From the NCBI GenBank assembly GCA_030847615.1, contig JAUMIR010000004.1, forward strand, positions 233,782,501 to 233,846,500: DNA of 64,000 nt. Direction: 5' to 3'. Source of the stretch: Gambelia wislizenii (taxonomy: Eukaryota; Chordata; Lepidosauria; Squamata; Crotaphytidae). Positions 1 through 12,900 of this stretch are shown here, in pieces. The position numbers were made by a program, and so were the translations under genes. How positions within the stretch are numbered: position 1 is the stretch's first letter; each line of letters opens with the position of its first letter. Under the pieces are notes generated by a model. It was not told where the DNA came from, did not search any database, and worked only from the letters and a program-made list of their open reading frames with translations.

Positions 1-102
1 GAAGTTACTTTCAACCAGTTTCTTGTCCAAATGTCTACCTGATTACTCTCCACTTAAAATAAAAGCTACTGTTCTTATGTACATGGTCAGTTGTTATTTG
101 CT

Positions 103-440
103 GTCAAATTGACTTTGACTTATGGTGACCCTATGAAAGAGATCTCCAAGAACCCCTTGTCATCAACTGCCTTATTATTTATTTATTTGATTTATACCCC
201 ACCTTTCTCCCAAGATGGGATTCAGATCTTGCAAACTCAGGGCAGCTGTGGCTTCCTTGACTGAATTAATCCATGTGTAGTGTGGTCTTTTCTTACTGCC
301 TTCCACTTTTTGACAGCCTCAGTTTAGTACTCTTGGCTTCTAGTGAGAGTTCATGTTTGATTTGTTCTTGGGCCCATTCGTTTATCTTTTTTAAGCAATC
401 CATGGCATCTGTAGAACTCTCTTCCAGCTTCATATGTGTT
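103..440 (-). repeat. Bov-B/RTE-type LINE remnant
   Basis: On the minus strand a broken frame reads CLKKINEWAQEQIKHE followed by SLEAKSTKLRLS, the pattern of the C-terminal end of Bov-B/RTE ORF2 proteins (Asn-Glu-Trp ... Ser-Leu-Glu-Ala-Lys ... Thr-Lys-Leu-Arg-Leu-Ser). The plus strand around 115 carries GACTTATGGTGACCCTATGA, a hallmark of the 3' region of this repeat in lizards. Only a short decayed copy remains. Confidence 0.6.
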
Positions 441-794
441 ACTGAACCTGATTGAACAGACATGCAAGCAGGGGGAAGGGAGGAGTTGATGGGCCTTCTT
501 CCTATGGAGGCTGTAACTTCCAGGACAGGCATCTTTAAAGACATAAGTGACAGACTGTTACCTTGGAAGAAAAGTGTATGTAGGGAAACTCTCTTCACTC
601 TAAAACACACAAGCATCAAAAGAGGCAATTTTCCAATTTGGCTTTTCATAGGATTCCAATTATTACACAGACTTGATGACCTAGAAAATTCCATTGGACT
701 GCAATGATTTTAGGTTTGAGCAAATAAAGACTAGAAGGAAACTTAACACACTTTGCTGTGCCAGTTTCATACACTCAAGAACTAGAAGGAATAA

Positions 795-865
795 TGATGA
801 TGATGTTTATTTGTATCCCACCTCTCCCATCAGGATTGGGGTGGCAAACATCATAGAATGTTGGA
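795..865. repeat. Short LINE/SINE 3'-tail fragment
   Basis: ATGATGATG followed by a TTTATTTGTATCCCACCTCT stretch resembles the common tail of squamate LINE/SINE families (tail repeat plus a 'TATACCCC' block). A similar block occurs at about 182-215. Too short to assign to a family. Confidence 0.35.
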
Positions 866-3847
866 CAACAATTAAATGCCCCCATTTAATGAAGAGCTCA
901 GTAGATCTGAAATATTTATGGTTAAATTTTACATGACAAATTTTGAGGCATGCTGTGATTTTCATTTGTCACAAGGTGGTCCTAGGAGCTGACATGGGGG
1001 ATGTAACAGTTACCAATTCAGGGTTCTTACCAGTTGAAACTTGCCTAGGATAAATTTGCAGCTAGAAAATCTATAGTGCTTTCACACAAAGATGCTAATA
1101 TTAAGACAGTTAACTTGCTCTATTTTCTCCCCAGTCTCCCTGTATCACAGGATATATCTTGGTTGCTTGATTTTAGGCAGTAAGGTGTTAAACAGAACCC
1201 ATCTGCAGTTGCTCCCAAGACATCTCTTGTTGAAAAGGAAGAATGAAATTTCACCCTTGATGTCTGTGCCCATCTCACATAGGGATAAGAGCTGGAAAAG
1301 GAAAGGTTTTGTAACCAGTATCCTATACTGCATTCCCCTCTAAAAATCTCATACTTGCAGTGCTGCAAATGAGAAACAGTAGCACAGTATTTTTCATTCG
1401 CATGCAAAACAACTTATTTCTGTCAGAGGTAGTAAGCTATCATCTGCAGGTTACTCATATTTGTTAATCATGTGCTTTTTAAACAGTGCTCTCACACTAG
1501 CCACATAATTGTCAGTCAATTTTTAATGTACATATATACACATTTATATACATGAGATACACAGTACACTTATTTATATACTGGCATTATTGTACATAGA
1601 TATGCTAGAAAAAATTACTTGCACTTGTCCAGTCAGGTTGATTGTGTTTTTTAAATCAATTTAGCCCATAATAAAGGCATTTTATAGCCAAAGATGATCA
1701 AGCATCATCATTAAGTTTTTGTTCACATACTGATTTAAGCATGGTCTGTTGCCTGCTTGGAATACATGGAGAAAGAATTACATTAAGAATGGACACTGGA
1801 TATAATGTGGCTGACTGCTCTGTTCATTGGCTAATTTGGCATTTTTTATTCAGAAATGTTCCCAAATAACTGAACATATTCTAGACTTGTTTTTCAGTAA
1901 CAGTTAAAATGTAACATTTAAAAAAGCTTAGCAAATTCCACATGTTATGAGCAAAGCAGTGTGCTAGCACATAAAACACCCACCTCCCAGTGACATCTAG
2001 TGGGCATTGGGATTAACTGATGGTTCTCTAAGGTCACAAAAACAAAAACAAAGCATTACTGAGAACAGCAGAAAAATAAATACTATTGAACACATTTGTT
2101 TTACAATAATATTTGGTAGAAATGAGATTTTATTGCTTTTATAATGAAGAATGGTTCAAAAGTCTTTTTAAAAAGCAAAGATCAGCTGCTGTTAAACATT
2201 TTCAAAATAAATGGAATGGATTGTAACTCAAATAATTTGCCAACAGTCTTTTTCTGGAAGTGTTTAAGTTTAACATCATAATAAAATAGCAACAGTTTAA
2301 GATGCTGGTACTACAAAAGGTTTTCTTGTGAGACACTCTTTAACAAAACAATATGATATTAAACACAGTGCTAATGGTTCAAAATATACAAATAAATTCT
2401 CATTTAGCAAAGAAGCATGGTTAAATTATGTCTGTTCTTTTGACTGATACCTACCTGACTAAGCTGAATAACTTGGTACATGTATTTCTTGAAAAAAAAA
2501 AAGAACAGCATTGTGGAAAAAAATTCTATCCTGCTTAACAATACAGTACATAAGGCTTTAGATAATTATTTTTCAAGAGTACATCAAATTATGGAGTGTC
2601 ACTTTCTTTTCTTGTAGCAACTCAGATTTACACAGATTATGTTTTGGAAGATGATGGATTTTCTACCATTATTATGTCCATTATATTCTTTTTTACCTGA
2701 GTAACCTTAAGTAAACAGATAACAATGTGCATCTACTTGCCTGACTCAGAATTCAAGGTACAGTTTGCGCTCACATAATGTGAGAGTGGGGAACCCTCAT
2801 TCATTTAAACTGAGAAAGTCAGTATGTATGGCCAAAAAGGGATTTGTATGTGAAACAGCTCCCTCTGTTGAAATCAGTGAGGAAACCAGTCCAGGCAGTG
2901 GGAGCCTGATTGACATATTTGGGCATAATTTATTAAGCATGGCTGATTCATAAGCATCTTTCATTTTATTGGGGCTTGCTATAACTCCCAGTAAAATGAA
3001 TCCAGCCTGCACAGAAGCACTGTTGGAGGACTGTGTCATACCAGTTTAATTTCTACAAATGAAATAAATGTAATGTGCTGACATTTGAGTGCCATTTTAC
3101 AAATACCAAAGCAGGTAGGAACTTATGAAATATTTACTGAATAGCAAAGTCTGTGGCAGTCTATACAGAACAAGAGAAGTGGCAGTCTGTACAGAACAAG
3201 AGATGTAACAGAATTATGTACAGAACATTATTTTCACCACATTTTGTGCAAGTTGGCCTCTGTGTGCAACTGAAAGGCTGCTGCCAATTACTCAGATGCC
3301 CTAATGCAGCTTAGCAATGGAGAGCACAGAAGAAAGAGACCACAGATCCCAGACGAACACTGTGCTACGTGGACAGCTGTTCATAATTCATATAGTGCAT
3401 ATATCAGAGATACATATAGCAGCAAATACAGACAATGGCATTTACAGTTTCTAGGCTTCTTACACTTTTATGGATGAATGACTTTTTCTGGGAGAGTATG
3501 TAACTGTTTGGAAATTATAAGCTTATAGGAAAAAATGTTTTCTGTTCTGTATGCAGAAAAATAGTGCAGTAGGAATAAATCCTTTACAGTAGCAATTAAA
3601 TAAACTCAGAAGCAACTGCTAACTGAGAAGTTTAAAAAAGCCACATATAAAATGAAATGTATTTGTTTTAAATGGTTCTGCTAATAACCTTCACTGTAAC
3701 TCCTATCAGGCGCTTCCATCTTCTTTGTGCTCTGTTTACTCCATTTTTCTTGTTATTATTTTTCTTTCTTTGAAGTAGAATGAGTACGCTTGACGCAATT
3801 TCTAACTAGAGTCATCTTGGTGGAAAAACCCAGGTGTTCAGTCACTT

Positions 3848-3984
3848 TTACGAGGTAAGTTTAGAGTAACTTGGAGGAGAAAATTTACGTTTTAAGTACT
3901 TCAGGATATAAAGTGGAAGACAGCTTACTACAGTGATGGCTGACACTTTCCACAGGAAGGTCACGGTTGTGATAAAGGCAACAT
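3848..3984 (-). CDS. ATP9B: ATP9B terminal coding exon W17 with stop
   Basis: 137 nt of coding sequence. Acceptor CTGTAG|ATGTTG. It encodes [20 protein letters not shown], a last membrane helix [11 protein letters not shown], and a basic-hydrophilic tail ending SYSKLTS before TAA (rc of 3848-3850). The end matches the usual C-terminus of the family, so the reading frame is complete at this side. Confidence 0.96.
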
Positions 3985-6900
3985 CTACAGGCATAAAAAT
4001 GGGAAAATACGTTATAAAAATCAGGAAAGAGGGAAACGTCCATGGGCAAAGTCAATAAATACTACTGTCATAAGCTTTTTGAAAGGATGATAATATGCCA
4101 GGAGCCGGATAATTTTACACCATCGTATGTTTTTTTCCCCTAAAAATGTTTTTCTTCATCAGTCTGTCCTGACAGTGGCCTGAATGATACTAAAAAGAGA
4201 AATTTGAAAATACTGTGCCATTGCTCTGAGGCAAACATGACAAAGAACAGAGAAAAGTTATTAAAAATGGATTCCTTTGTGAAACTGAACATTGTATAAA
4301 CACAATTAAAGATAATTTTGGAATTAAAAATGTTTTTCTATTAATGTTCATTAACCTCTTTGTCTAACAAGTTACAAGTACAGTTGTCCCTCTGTATCCA
4401 CAGATTTGGTATCCATGGATTTGAGTATTCACGGCTTGAAAATATTCTTAAAAAAATAATAATCTAAAAAGCAAACCTTGATTTTGCCATCTTATATAAG
4501 GGACACCATTTTGCTATGCCGTTGCATATAATGGGACTTGAGTATTCACGGATTTTAGTATCCATGGGGGCGGTGGTGGTCCTGGAACCAAACCCCAGCG
4601 AATATGAAGGGACAACTGTACTCAATTCAAAATCCACTGAAGAACTGGGTCCTGACATTTCATTCTAGCATTCCATTCTAGTAGCGATTCTATAAAACCT
4701 TATACTTATCTGTAATAGTGAAGCTATTATTTCTTACTGTAAGCCAGCAATCACTTAAGTATGTATTTATTAAGGCTACAATTTCAATTAAATAGTATGG
4801 ATAACAAACAACATTTCACCACAAATTGAATTTTTTCTGCAATTAAGTCAGTGATTCTTGGCATTCTTGAAGGGTTCAGTGCCACTTTCAGCTTTTGCCT
4901 TCCAGCACTACGTTTTTTAAAAAGAAATTTCAAGATACCTTGTCTTTGTACCAAAAGCTAAGATACAAGCCTGAATCCTGTTATTAGTCTTAACTACAGA
5001 AAACCCATTGAATCAACGGGTCTACTATAGGAGGGCTAGCAAACAGTATACAGGCTACAGTATGTTTCCAGGACAAAACTCTCGTTATTTCAAACAATAA
5101 CTGGAACACAAGTTATTCTGCAAAAAACAGCATACCATTCAACATGTATCCTCTACTATACTGACAGACACTGTCATTCTGGCTTGCTATTGTAATATGA
5201 ATATTGTACATTTCCAAATTTGATAAACACATTTTCTTTGTGCTCTGTTAACACCTCCCCAAACCCCATCTTTCCTTCAGGATAAAGGCACACTTCATTG
5301 TGAGTCTCAAATAATAAATCATAAATTAGGCAATAAATTTAATTAGCCTTTGCAAATTGATAAATCTGTTACCATCCCAAGTATTTACAAATCACTGAAT
5401 CATGAAACGGAACACTTTATTTTTTACTATTCCTATGCTTTTTTGGGCGGGGTGGGGGCAAGTTTGCCTTAGTGCTCCAGAGCATTTTATGTTTTAAGAA
5501 AACAGCAGTTATACCTACCTAAGAAAGCTCCAAAAGACACTCTGCCTATACCTGCTCCAGTAAGGTGGAAGAAGAAAGGACAGATTTATAGAACAACAAA
5601 GAAATAAGAGAAGATATATATACATATAAAAGAATGAAATGAAAAGTTTGAAAGAGGTTAGCAGTATCTGAAGATTATTTCCTTAAAATTTCAATCTGAG
5701 GCACATGCAGAGATGAACACTACTTTTAAAATCTGTATTAGTCAAAAGAAAAGACAAAGGCTATTAGTCCTGCATGGGCAACAGGACTTTGGATTTCTGT
5801 CTTTGGAGATGGAGGAATCTTACTGGGTGTGTACAGGCCCTTAGCAGAAGGGTCAGTATTTCATTTGCAATGAAAGACATTCATTGAAAGAATTTGCACA
5901 TATGGCATCTTAAAACAGGGTAATAGATACTACACATTATGTAGGTGATAGCTACTCACCAAAATACTCATTTAGAAATGCAAGAGAGGCCACATAGCAG
6001 CAAAGACTGAAGATTTCAGCTACCACCATTAACCAGTGCCAAGTTCGTATGGTAAGTGCAACCATCAAGAGCTCAGTCAGGATTAGTGCAGTGAAGGAAA
6101 TGGCAACAACGTGGACAAATTCAGATTCAAAAAGCAGAAGAGCTCCATACATCAGAATTCCACCTAAGAAAGATACAAGAAATTTGATTACAGATTCACT
6201 ATTTAACTTGCCCACCTCAAGTTCCCTGGAACAGTATTGTTTACAACTCTGTTACTCATTTTAAAACAGCTTTCAAACATTTTGTAAATATTAGTCATGT
6301 TTCAAAGGCAGCTGCTAAGGTAAATGTCAAAGAAATACAGTTCAGTAACATGCCTTTGGGAGCCAGCATGGCACAGTTGTTTGAGTGTTGGACTATGAAA
6401 CCAGGGTTCAAATCCCTGCTCAGCCATGAAAACTCACTGGGTGGCCTTGGGTAAGTCACACACTCTAAGCCTCAGAAAACCATGTGTTAGGGTCGCCATA
6501 AGTTGGAAACAACTTGAAGGCACACAGCAACAACAACAACAACAACATGGCTTTGTTATATATTAATTAACAGTTTCATTTTAGTTGTAACCACAGTAAA
6601 AAAAAAAAAGGTTTCAAATAGTATGACCCTTTCATGTGTTTCCTTCCCCATATCACCAGAATAGTCAGTCAGTTATGTTTTCTGATACCATAACATCCCT
6701 TTTGCTATGCGCCAGATGCTCACACATTCACCTCAATAGATATATGCAGCTGCAGTTATGCATCTCTACACGTGCAGGCTCTCACCTGACTGAGAATCCA
6801 AATTGTGCAGGCATCTTGATTATGTACAAGTGCTTCCACTGACTCTATGGATAAAGGGCATGTGACGAGAACAGTGGACTAACACCAGGAATGTGGCTAG

Positions 6901-9900
6901 CTGGAATGGTTTTGGTCTTCTTGCTATGCATTCACGGAATCCATGTAAGGAAATGTGTGACAGGGGCTCATCAACACTGCAAACATCTTTGGGACTGCAC
7001 TCCTCTGAGGGAACAAGTCCAGCATTTGGGAATACACATAGATCCATCTCTATCACTGGAGGCCCAGGTGGACTTTGTAGGTCGAGGTTCCTGAAGCCAG
7101 CTACACCAGCTACATCCTTTCCTGGACAGGAATAACCTGGCCACAGAAGTTTATCAGGCGGCAACTTCCTGATGAGACTATAGAAATGCACATTGTGGAG
7201 GGCTGTCCCGAAGATGATTCTGAAGCTGTAGCTAGTGCAAAATGCAGCAACTAGTGTGCTGGTGGGGACGTTGAACAGAAATATTATAATATGTCAATGC
7301 ACTTCTCGTCTGAATTCAAGAGGCTGATGGGGATATTTAAAACCATAAATGGTTTGGGATCTCAATACCTGAAAGAACTCCTCTTCCTATGTATGCCTGC
7401 CCAAGGACTGGGATCTGTTGGAGCAGCCCCCTCCTCCACCAAAGGGAGCAATGCACCGCATGAGGATGTGGAAAAAGTCTGCCTCTGCTATGGAGACCCA
7501 ATTATGGAATGCTGTCCCTTTGGAAGCCCAACTGGACCCAATGCTGGTTTCATTTTTGTTCCAAGTAAAAACATAGCTTTTTATTGAAGGCTTCGTTGTC
7601 TAAGAGATTTAATCTACACGGCTTTAAATTGATTTGATTTGTTAAATGGTTTAATTGTTTTTAGGCTGTTTAAATTATCCCATACTATTTTAATTTTTTA
7701 AAATTATTTTAGATTGTATTTATTTAATTAAATAATTCCCCAACTTTCTCCCAGTATGGGACCCAAGGCTGTTAAAACATAATGATTAAAAAAAATAATT
7801 AAAAAAAATCACCCCCAATAAAAAACCCCCCTCTGCAACGGCCACTTAACAATCAATGGTCTGGGTGAACATTTTTATTTTTATTTTTTGCCTTCTGGTG
7901 GAATGAGAGCAGAGAGGGGACCCATCTAGCCTCCTGTGAGAGAGAATTCCACAGCCACTTAAAAGCTTTTCTTCTGTGCCCTCATCAGACATGTTTGGTG
8001 GTGGGATCAACAGAAAGGCATCCCCACAGGATTTTAAAACTCAGGGAGGCTTGTATTGGGAGACACAATCTTTCAAATAGGTTGGACCAACACTATCTGG
8101 GTCATTACCAACACTTTGAATTGTGCCTACAAAGAAATTGGTAGCCAGAAAAGGTGTTTCAGTGGGAGAGTTATATGTTCACTACAAGCAGCCCCAGTCA
8201 GCAGCCTGGCTGCAGCATTTTGGATCTGCTGCAGTTTCCAAACAGTCCCACATGGAATAATTGGAGCCCTGGTGGTGCAGTGGTTAAATGCCAGTACTGC
8301 AAGTCACCACGTTGCAAGTTCAATTCCAGCGGGCTCCAAGGTTCACTCAGCCTTCCATCCTTTCATAGGTCGGTAAATTGAGTACCCAGCTTGTGGGGGC
8401 AATTAGCTAACGCACATTGGAAACTGCTTAATGTAGTGTAGATGTGTAAATTGCTATTGCTTAAAACAATTTGTAAGCCACTCTGATAGCCTTGTGGCTG
8501 AAGAGCGGGGTATAAATCAATCAATCAATCAATCAATCATAATAATTCGAACAGATGTAATCAAGACATGTGTCACTGAGGCCAGATCTGTCACCTACAG
8601 GAATAGGCACAGCCAGATCACCTGCTTTAACTGTGCAGGTGCACTCCTGGCCACCAGTGAGACATGCCCCTCCAGGCTTAGTCCTGAGTCCAAGAGTACA
8701 CCCAAACTATGAACCTGAGATTTCAGGGGAAGTATGATCCCATCTACCACAGACTGAATCCCTATTCCCTAATCTGCCTTTTAATTGACCAGGAGCACCT
8801 TTGTCTTGTGTGGATTAAGCTTCAGTTTGTTTGCCCTCATCCAGTTCATTACTAACTAATTTAGCACCAAGGCAGCTTCCTTGAAATTAGATGCAAAGGA
8901 GATATAGACTTGTCAAAACTTTGGATAACCACTCCCAGTGGTTTCATGTAGATGTTGTTTAGCAAGTGGGCAAAACCTAAAGAAGCCTGGAGGGCAACAG
9001 TCATAGGGTTGAAGAAAAGTCCCCCAGCACTACTCCAAGAAGAATGAGAACCACTGTAAAACAGAGACATGACTCAAAAGGACATCAGGGTTGATGGTAT
9101 TGAAAGCCACTGTGTTGTCCAGCATTACTAACAGGAACATACTGTATACGAACCGTCCAGCTCCCAACATATGTCATCCACCAAAGTCGTCTCCATCCTA
9201 TAAACAAGCCTGAAGCTGGATTGAAGTGGATATAGGTAATCTGTTTCATCCAGGAACCCCCTGGAACTGGAAGGCTGCCACATGCTCCCCTAATTTACCC
9301 AAAAACTGAAGGTTGGGAACTGACCAATCGTTATCTAGTATAGGGTTCACCACAACCTCTTTTTGGTAGAATGGAACACTGACTTCCTGCAGTGAGGCAT
9401 TCCCCATTCCCCACATCACGCTCCTCTCTGGACACTTTTCATCCATGATCAGGTCCTGGAAGATTGTCATTTTTTCATTTACCGACCTGGCATTAAGCAG
9501 CAGCACTCCCAAATCAGGGGGCTTGTTGCCAAGGCTATCCTGACTATTTAATGTGTGTGATGGTTTGGGGGTGACCAACACAATCTGCTGCTTCCCTCTC
9601 CCACATGGATAGCACTGTCTCTCCACTCTGTACTTCCTTTTCCCCATTATCTGTTCAGTGGCTACTCCCTTGCTCTCCAAATTACACATCTTATAGCTAT
9701 TGCTGACAAAACAGATTTTTTTTTTAAAAAAAGGCCTCTTCTGCATAAATGTATAAGCTTTCCCCTTCTTCCCCTGCACACCATCCTGAAATCTTACGCT
9801 ATAGGGCAGGATATAAATAAATACATTTAACTGTGAAATTGTGAAAGTATTGCTAAAGTATAAAAAAATTATTTTGCCTAAGAAAAACAAAATAAAAAGT

Positions 9901-12900
9901 AGGTCTCCTACCTTGGTAAATACTGATTAAAACCCAGATGAGGAAGGTTTTAAATGACAAAGATCTTCCCTATAAACAATGAAGACAAGACACACAATTA
10001 TTTTAGAAAAGGCTATTCAACAGTGAAATCCTGTTCATGTATAAACAAAGAAGTATGTCTGTGAGTGCAGTCTCAATATACAGGTCGACCCCCTTATCCA
10101 CAGGAGATATGTTGCAAGACACGTGTATACCTGAAACCGTGCATAATAGGGAACCCTATTGTTTTCAGTGAGACAAATGCAGGAAGATGACCATAGAATC
10201 GCATTGGGGAACCTAGAAATGCCTAGAGAGAACATCTTTTTTCAGATGTGGATACGTGAAACTGTGGATACTGAATCTGTGGATACAGGGGTCGGCCTAT
10301 ATAAACATTGTTACGAAAAAAACATGCACCAAAAATGTGCTAGTCTTTAGGGTGCCACGATAGCTATACTTTTGTAAAATGCCTCCACGCGGTTAGATCC
10401 AAATGACATCTTGAATCTAGCGAACTAATTTTTCTAGAAATGTAAGGTGAATAATAATGGCACTCCCTATACTGATAAGAACAAAGTTCAAGGATTATGT
10501 TATTTTGTGCATGGATTTTGCCTACATTCTATGAAGTTACTGAATATCCCTACCTTAGTAAGGTCTTTGTAAAGTTCTGGATATAACAGTGCCATTTCTG
10601 GTTTCACATCTTGATCCAACACTAAGGAAAAGACTGGAAACATAGTATATATGGTTGCATACCTATAGGGAAGAAGTTATTTTTAATGTATTATCTCTTT
10701 CTCTCTCTCTCTCAATCCTTTACATAAACTTCTTTCTTCCCAAAGTATCTTAGTGTTCTTGGAAGCTACAGTTTATCGTTCTCTCACTTTAGGCATTTTT
10801 CTTTTCAACAACAACAACAAAAAGATAATCTCCTATACCAGCAAGGGCAAGGAGGGGGGTTGGGGGCTGCACAGGTCTGTTATGGGACCACTCCGAAATT
10901 TTTACATTTTCTGATTAAAACAACTCAGAATCACTCCCACACCTTTGTTACATGGTATTCTCTGATTTTTATTCTATTTTTTTTTTTAAGAAAAATTAAA
11001 AGTGAGCACTCCTTCCCTCTGGATGTTCCTTCTCTTCCTTCTCCACTGATAGCAGAGGAAGCGAATGCTCACTCCCCCCTCCCCCTGCTGTTGGTGCAGC
11101 GAAGTTAGTGAACAAGCAAACTCCCTCCCCTTCCCCACTGCCACCTTCTCTGAAGTCAAAGGAACATACACTGCCAATAAAAGCTGGCAATTTCCTGAAT
11201 GCCTGGCTCTGTAAGTCTTCAAAGCAGACTCAGTGGAAGGGGGAGTGACTCCAGAAACTGTCTGTGTTGTGTCTCTAGTTGCCCATTTCTTTCCCCAAAC
11301 TCCCAGGCTCTGAAGATCCATTGAGGCAGGCATTCATGAAGAAGCTAGGTGCTAGGACATCTTTCTTGGTGGCAATGGGTGGAGGAGGAGGAGGAGGAGG
11401 AGAAAAGGATGGAGCAAGGGAGAGTTTCTTTGCCCTGCTGTTGATGAAGGAAGATCAGAAGGGAGGGATTTCTCCTTGCCAACACCTCATTGAAGATGCC
11501 ATTTAGGGATGGAGGAAGGTCAGGGGCTGGAGCAAAGCTGCTTGGTAGACAGTCTAGCTTGCTAAATTTATTTGATGTTGGGGGCTTGAGGGCTGGAAAA
11601 AAGGAAAGGGGGAGGAATGAGGTCCATGGGTCTCATTTCCTTGTATCTCTCTTATACTTACACTGCCTCAATATATTTAGTGGGAAGGAACCCTGTGAAA
11701 ATTGGGCTGGTGCTCATGGATTCAGTGAACATAAACTGGACACTACATTCTTACTTGTTGTAAATGCATGAAACAGTTGTAAGTGTTTCACTATGTTTTA
11801 TCTAAAATTTAATATTCCACTGGGGGACATGCATACATATAAAGATTCCAGTGGATACCCAACAAATGTTATACTTTAGCTCATTAACCTGAACTATAGG
11901 AGGAACGTAATGCCTATTAGATATGATCACAGTCTTTGAAACTCCAAAACCAGAACACTACTACTTACCCTACCATTAAGAAACCCTGGTATAGGGGAAC
12001 AGATGCAAAATAGAAGACTGAAGAAAATACAGCCTAGAGAAAGAAGAAAGTCTGAATTATTACTCTAATACGTAACTGTGGAAATAATTTAAATACAGAC
12101 TACAAAACATTGTATACACTAAAAAGCTTACTGTAAGCAAAATGAATAAAGTACCTGCATAGTTGAAATAATAAGGCCTCTGTGCATAACAAATTGTCCA
12201 AGTGCTGCTGATCTTTTATAACTATTTCGACCATGTACCATCAGCAGTCTGCCAATGTGTTTAAACTGTGTAATGGAAAAATCAGCAGCCAAGGAAGCTT
12301 GCTTCCCTTCCTAAATAAAATGACAAATTGAAACTATCAACAGTTTATAAATTATCACAGTTTATCAGCATATTAAACAACTAGCATAACCACACAGAAA
12401 AGTGAAGCAATTAATTTTATACCCAACCATCATTTTTTCTATTACAACAAACAATATCTTTATTCTTTAAAATAATTTTTATTTATTTTTGTTTAAGTGT
12501 TAAATGCATCCACACTTTTGAACTGAAGGAAATAAAAACAATATACAAATCATAAACAACATAACAAAAACAACAACCCCTGGCAAAAGCTGAAAGTGAT
12601 AATTACAGATATAATAGAGAAAGCCCTTGTTATAAAGGTATAGTCACAATCAGCCTATGATATAATTTCATGCGGATTCATATTCTTTTTAGGTTGTATT
12701 CCATTAGTACTTCCCATCAGCTTCTCTTAGTAACTTCCATCAATAGAATGGGGAGGTTGTGAACTCCCATGCAGCTCCCTGAACCCTCCAGTCTCCTCTG
12801 GAGGGTTAGGGAGGTGAGCACAGTGGTTTGCAGGGGAAGCAAGGAAAGAAAAGTTCTGTTTTATGAATGGAATTTGCTCAAGTGGTATTACTCCAGTGGT

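Larger units (their letters stand above)
1..3847 (-). other. ATP9B 3' UTR and downstream flank
   Basis: Sequence after the ATP9B stop. Minus-strand AATAAA hexamers lie at 2970-2965, 2934-2929, 2134-2129 and 1850-1845. I cannot tell which is used, so the UTR end is unknown. The stretch is AT-rich, with no convincing open frame and no recognised gene. Old LINE pieces occur at about 103-440 and 795-860. Confidence 0.55.

Noticed and set aside
293..694. 133-residue minus-strand open frame
   Set aside because: Only its C-terminal part matches Bov-B ORF2; the rest has no homologue I recognise. A LINE remnant, not a host gene.
8263..8540. A- and B-box sequences that could suggest a tRNA gene (also at 6359, 34645 and 49700)
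   Set aside because: The boxes sit in SINE heads with long unrelated bodies and simple tails; no cloverleaf with an anticodon arm is complete.
10986..11506. Overlapping open frames of 115 and 75 residues in the intron W12-W13
   Set aside because: Opposite strands, no motif, low-complexity GGA run; no splice or promoter context.
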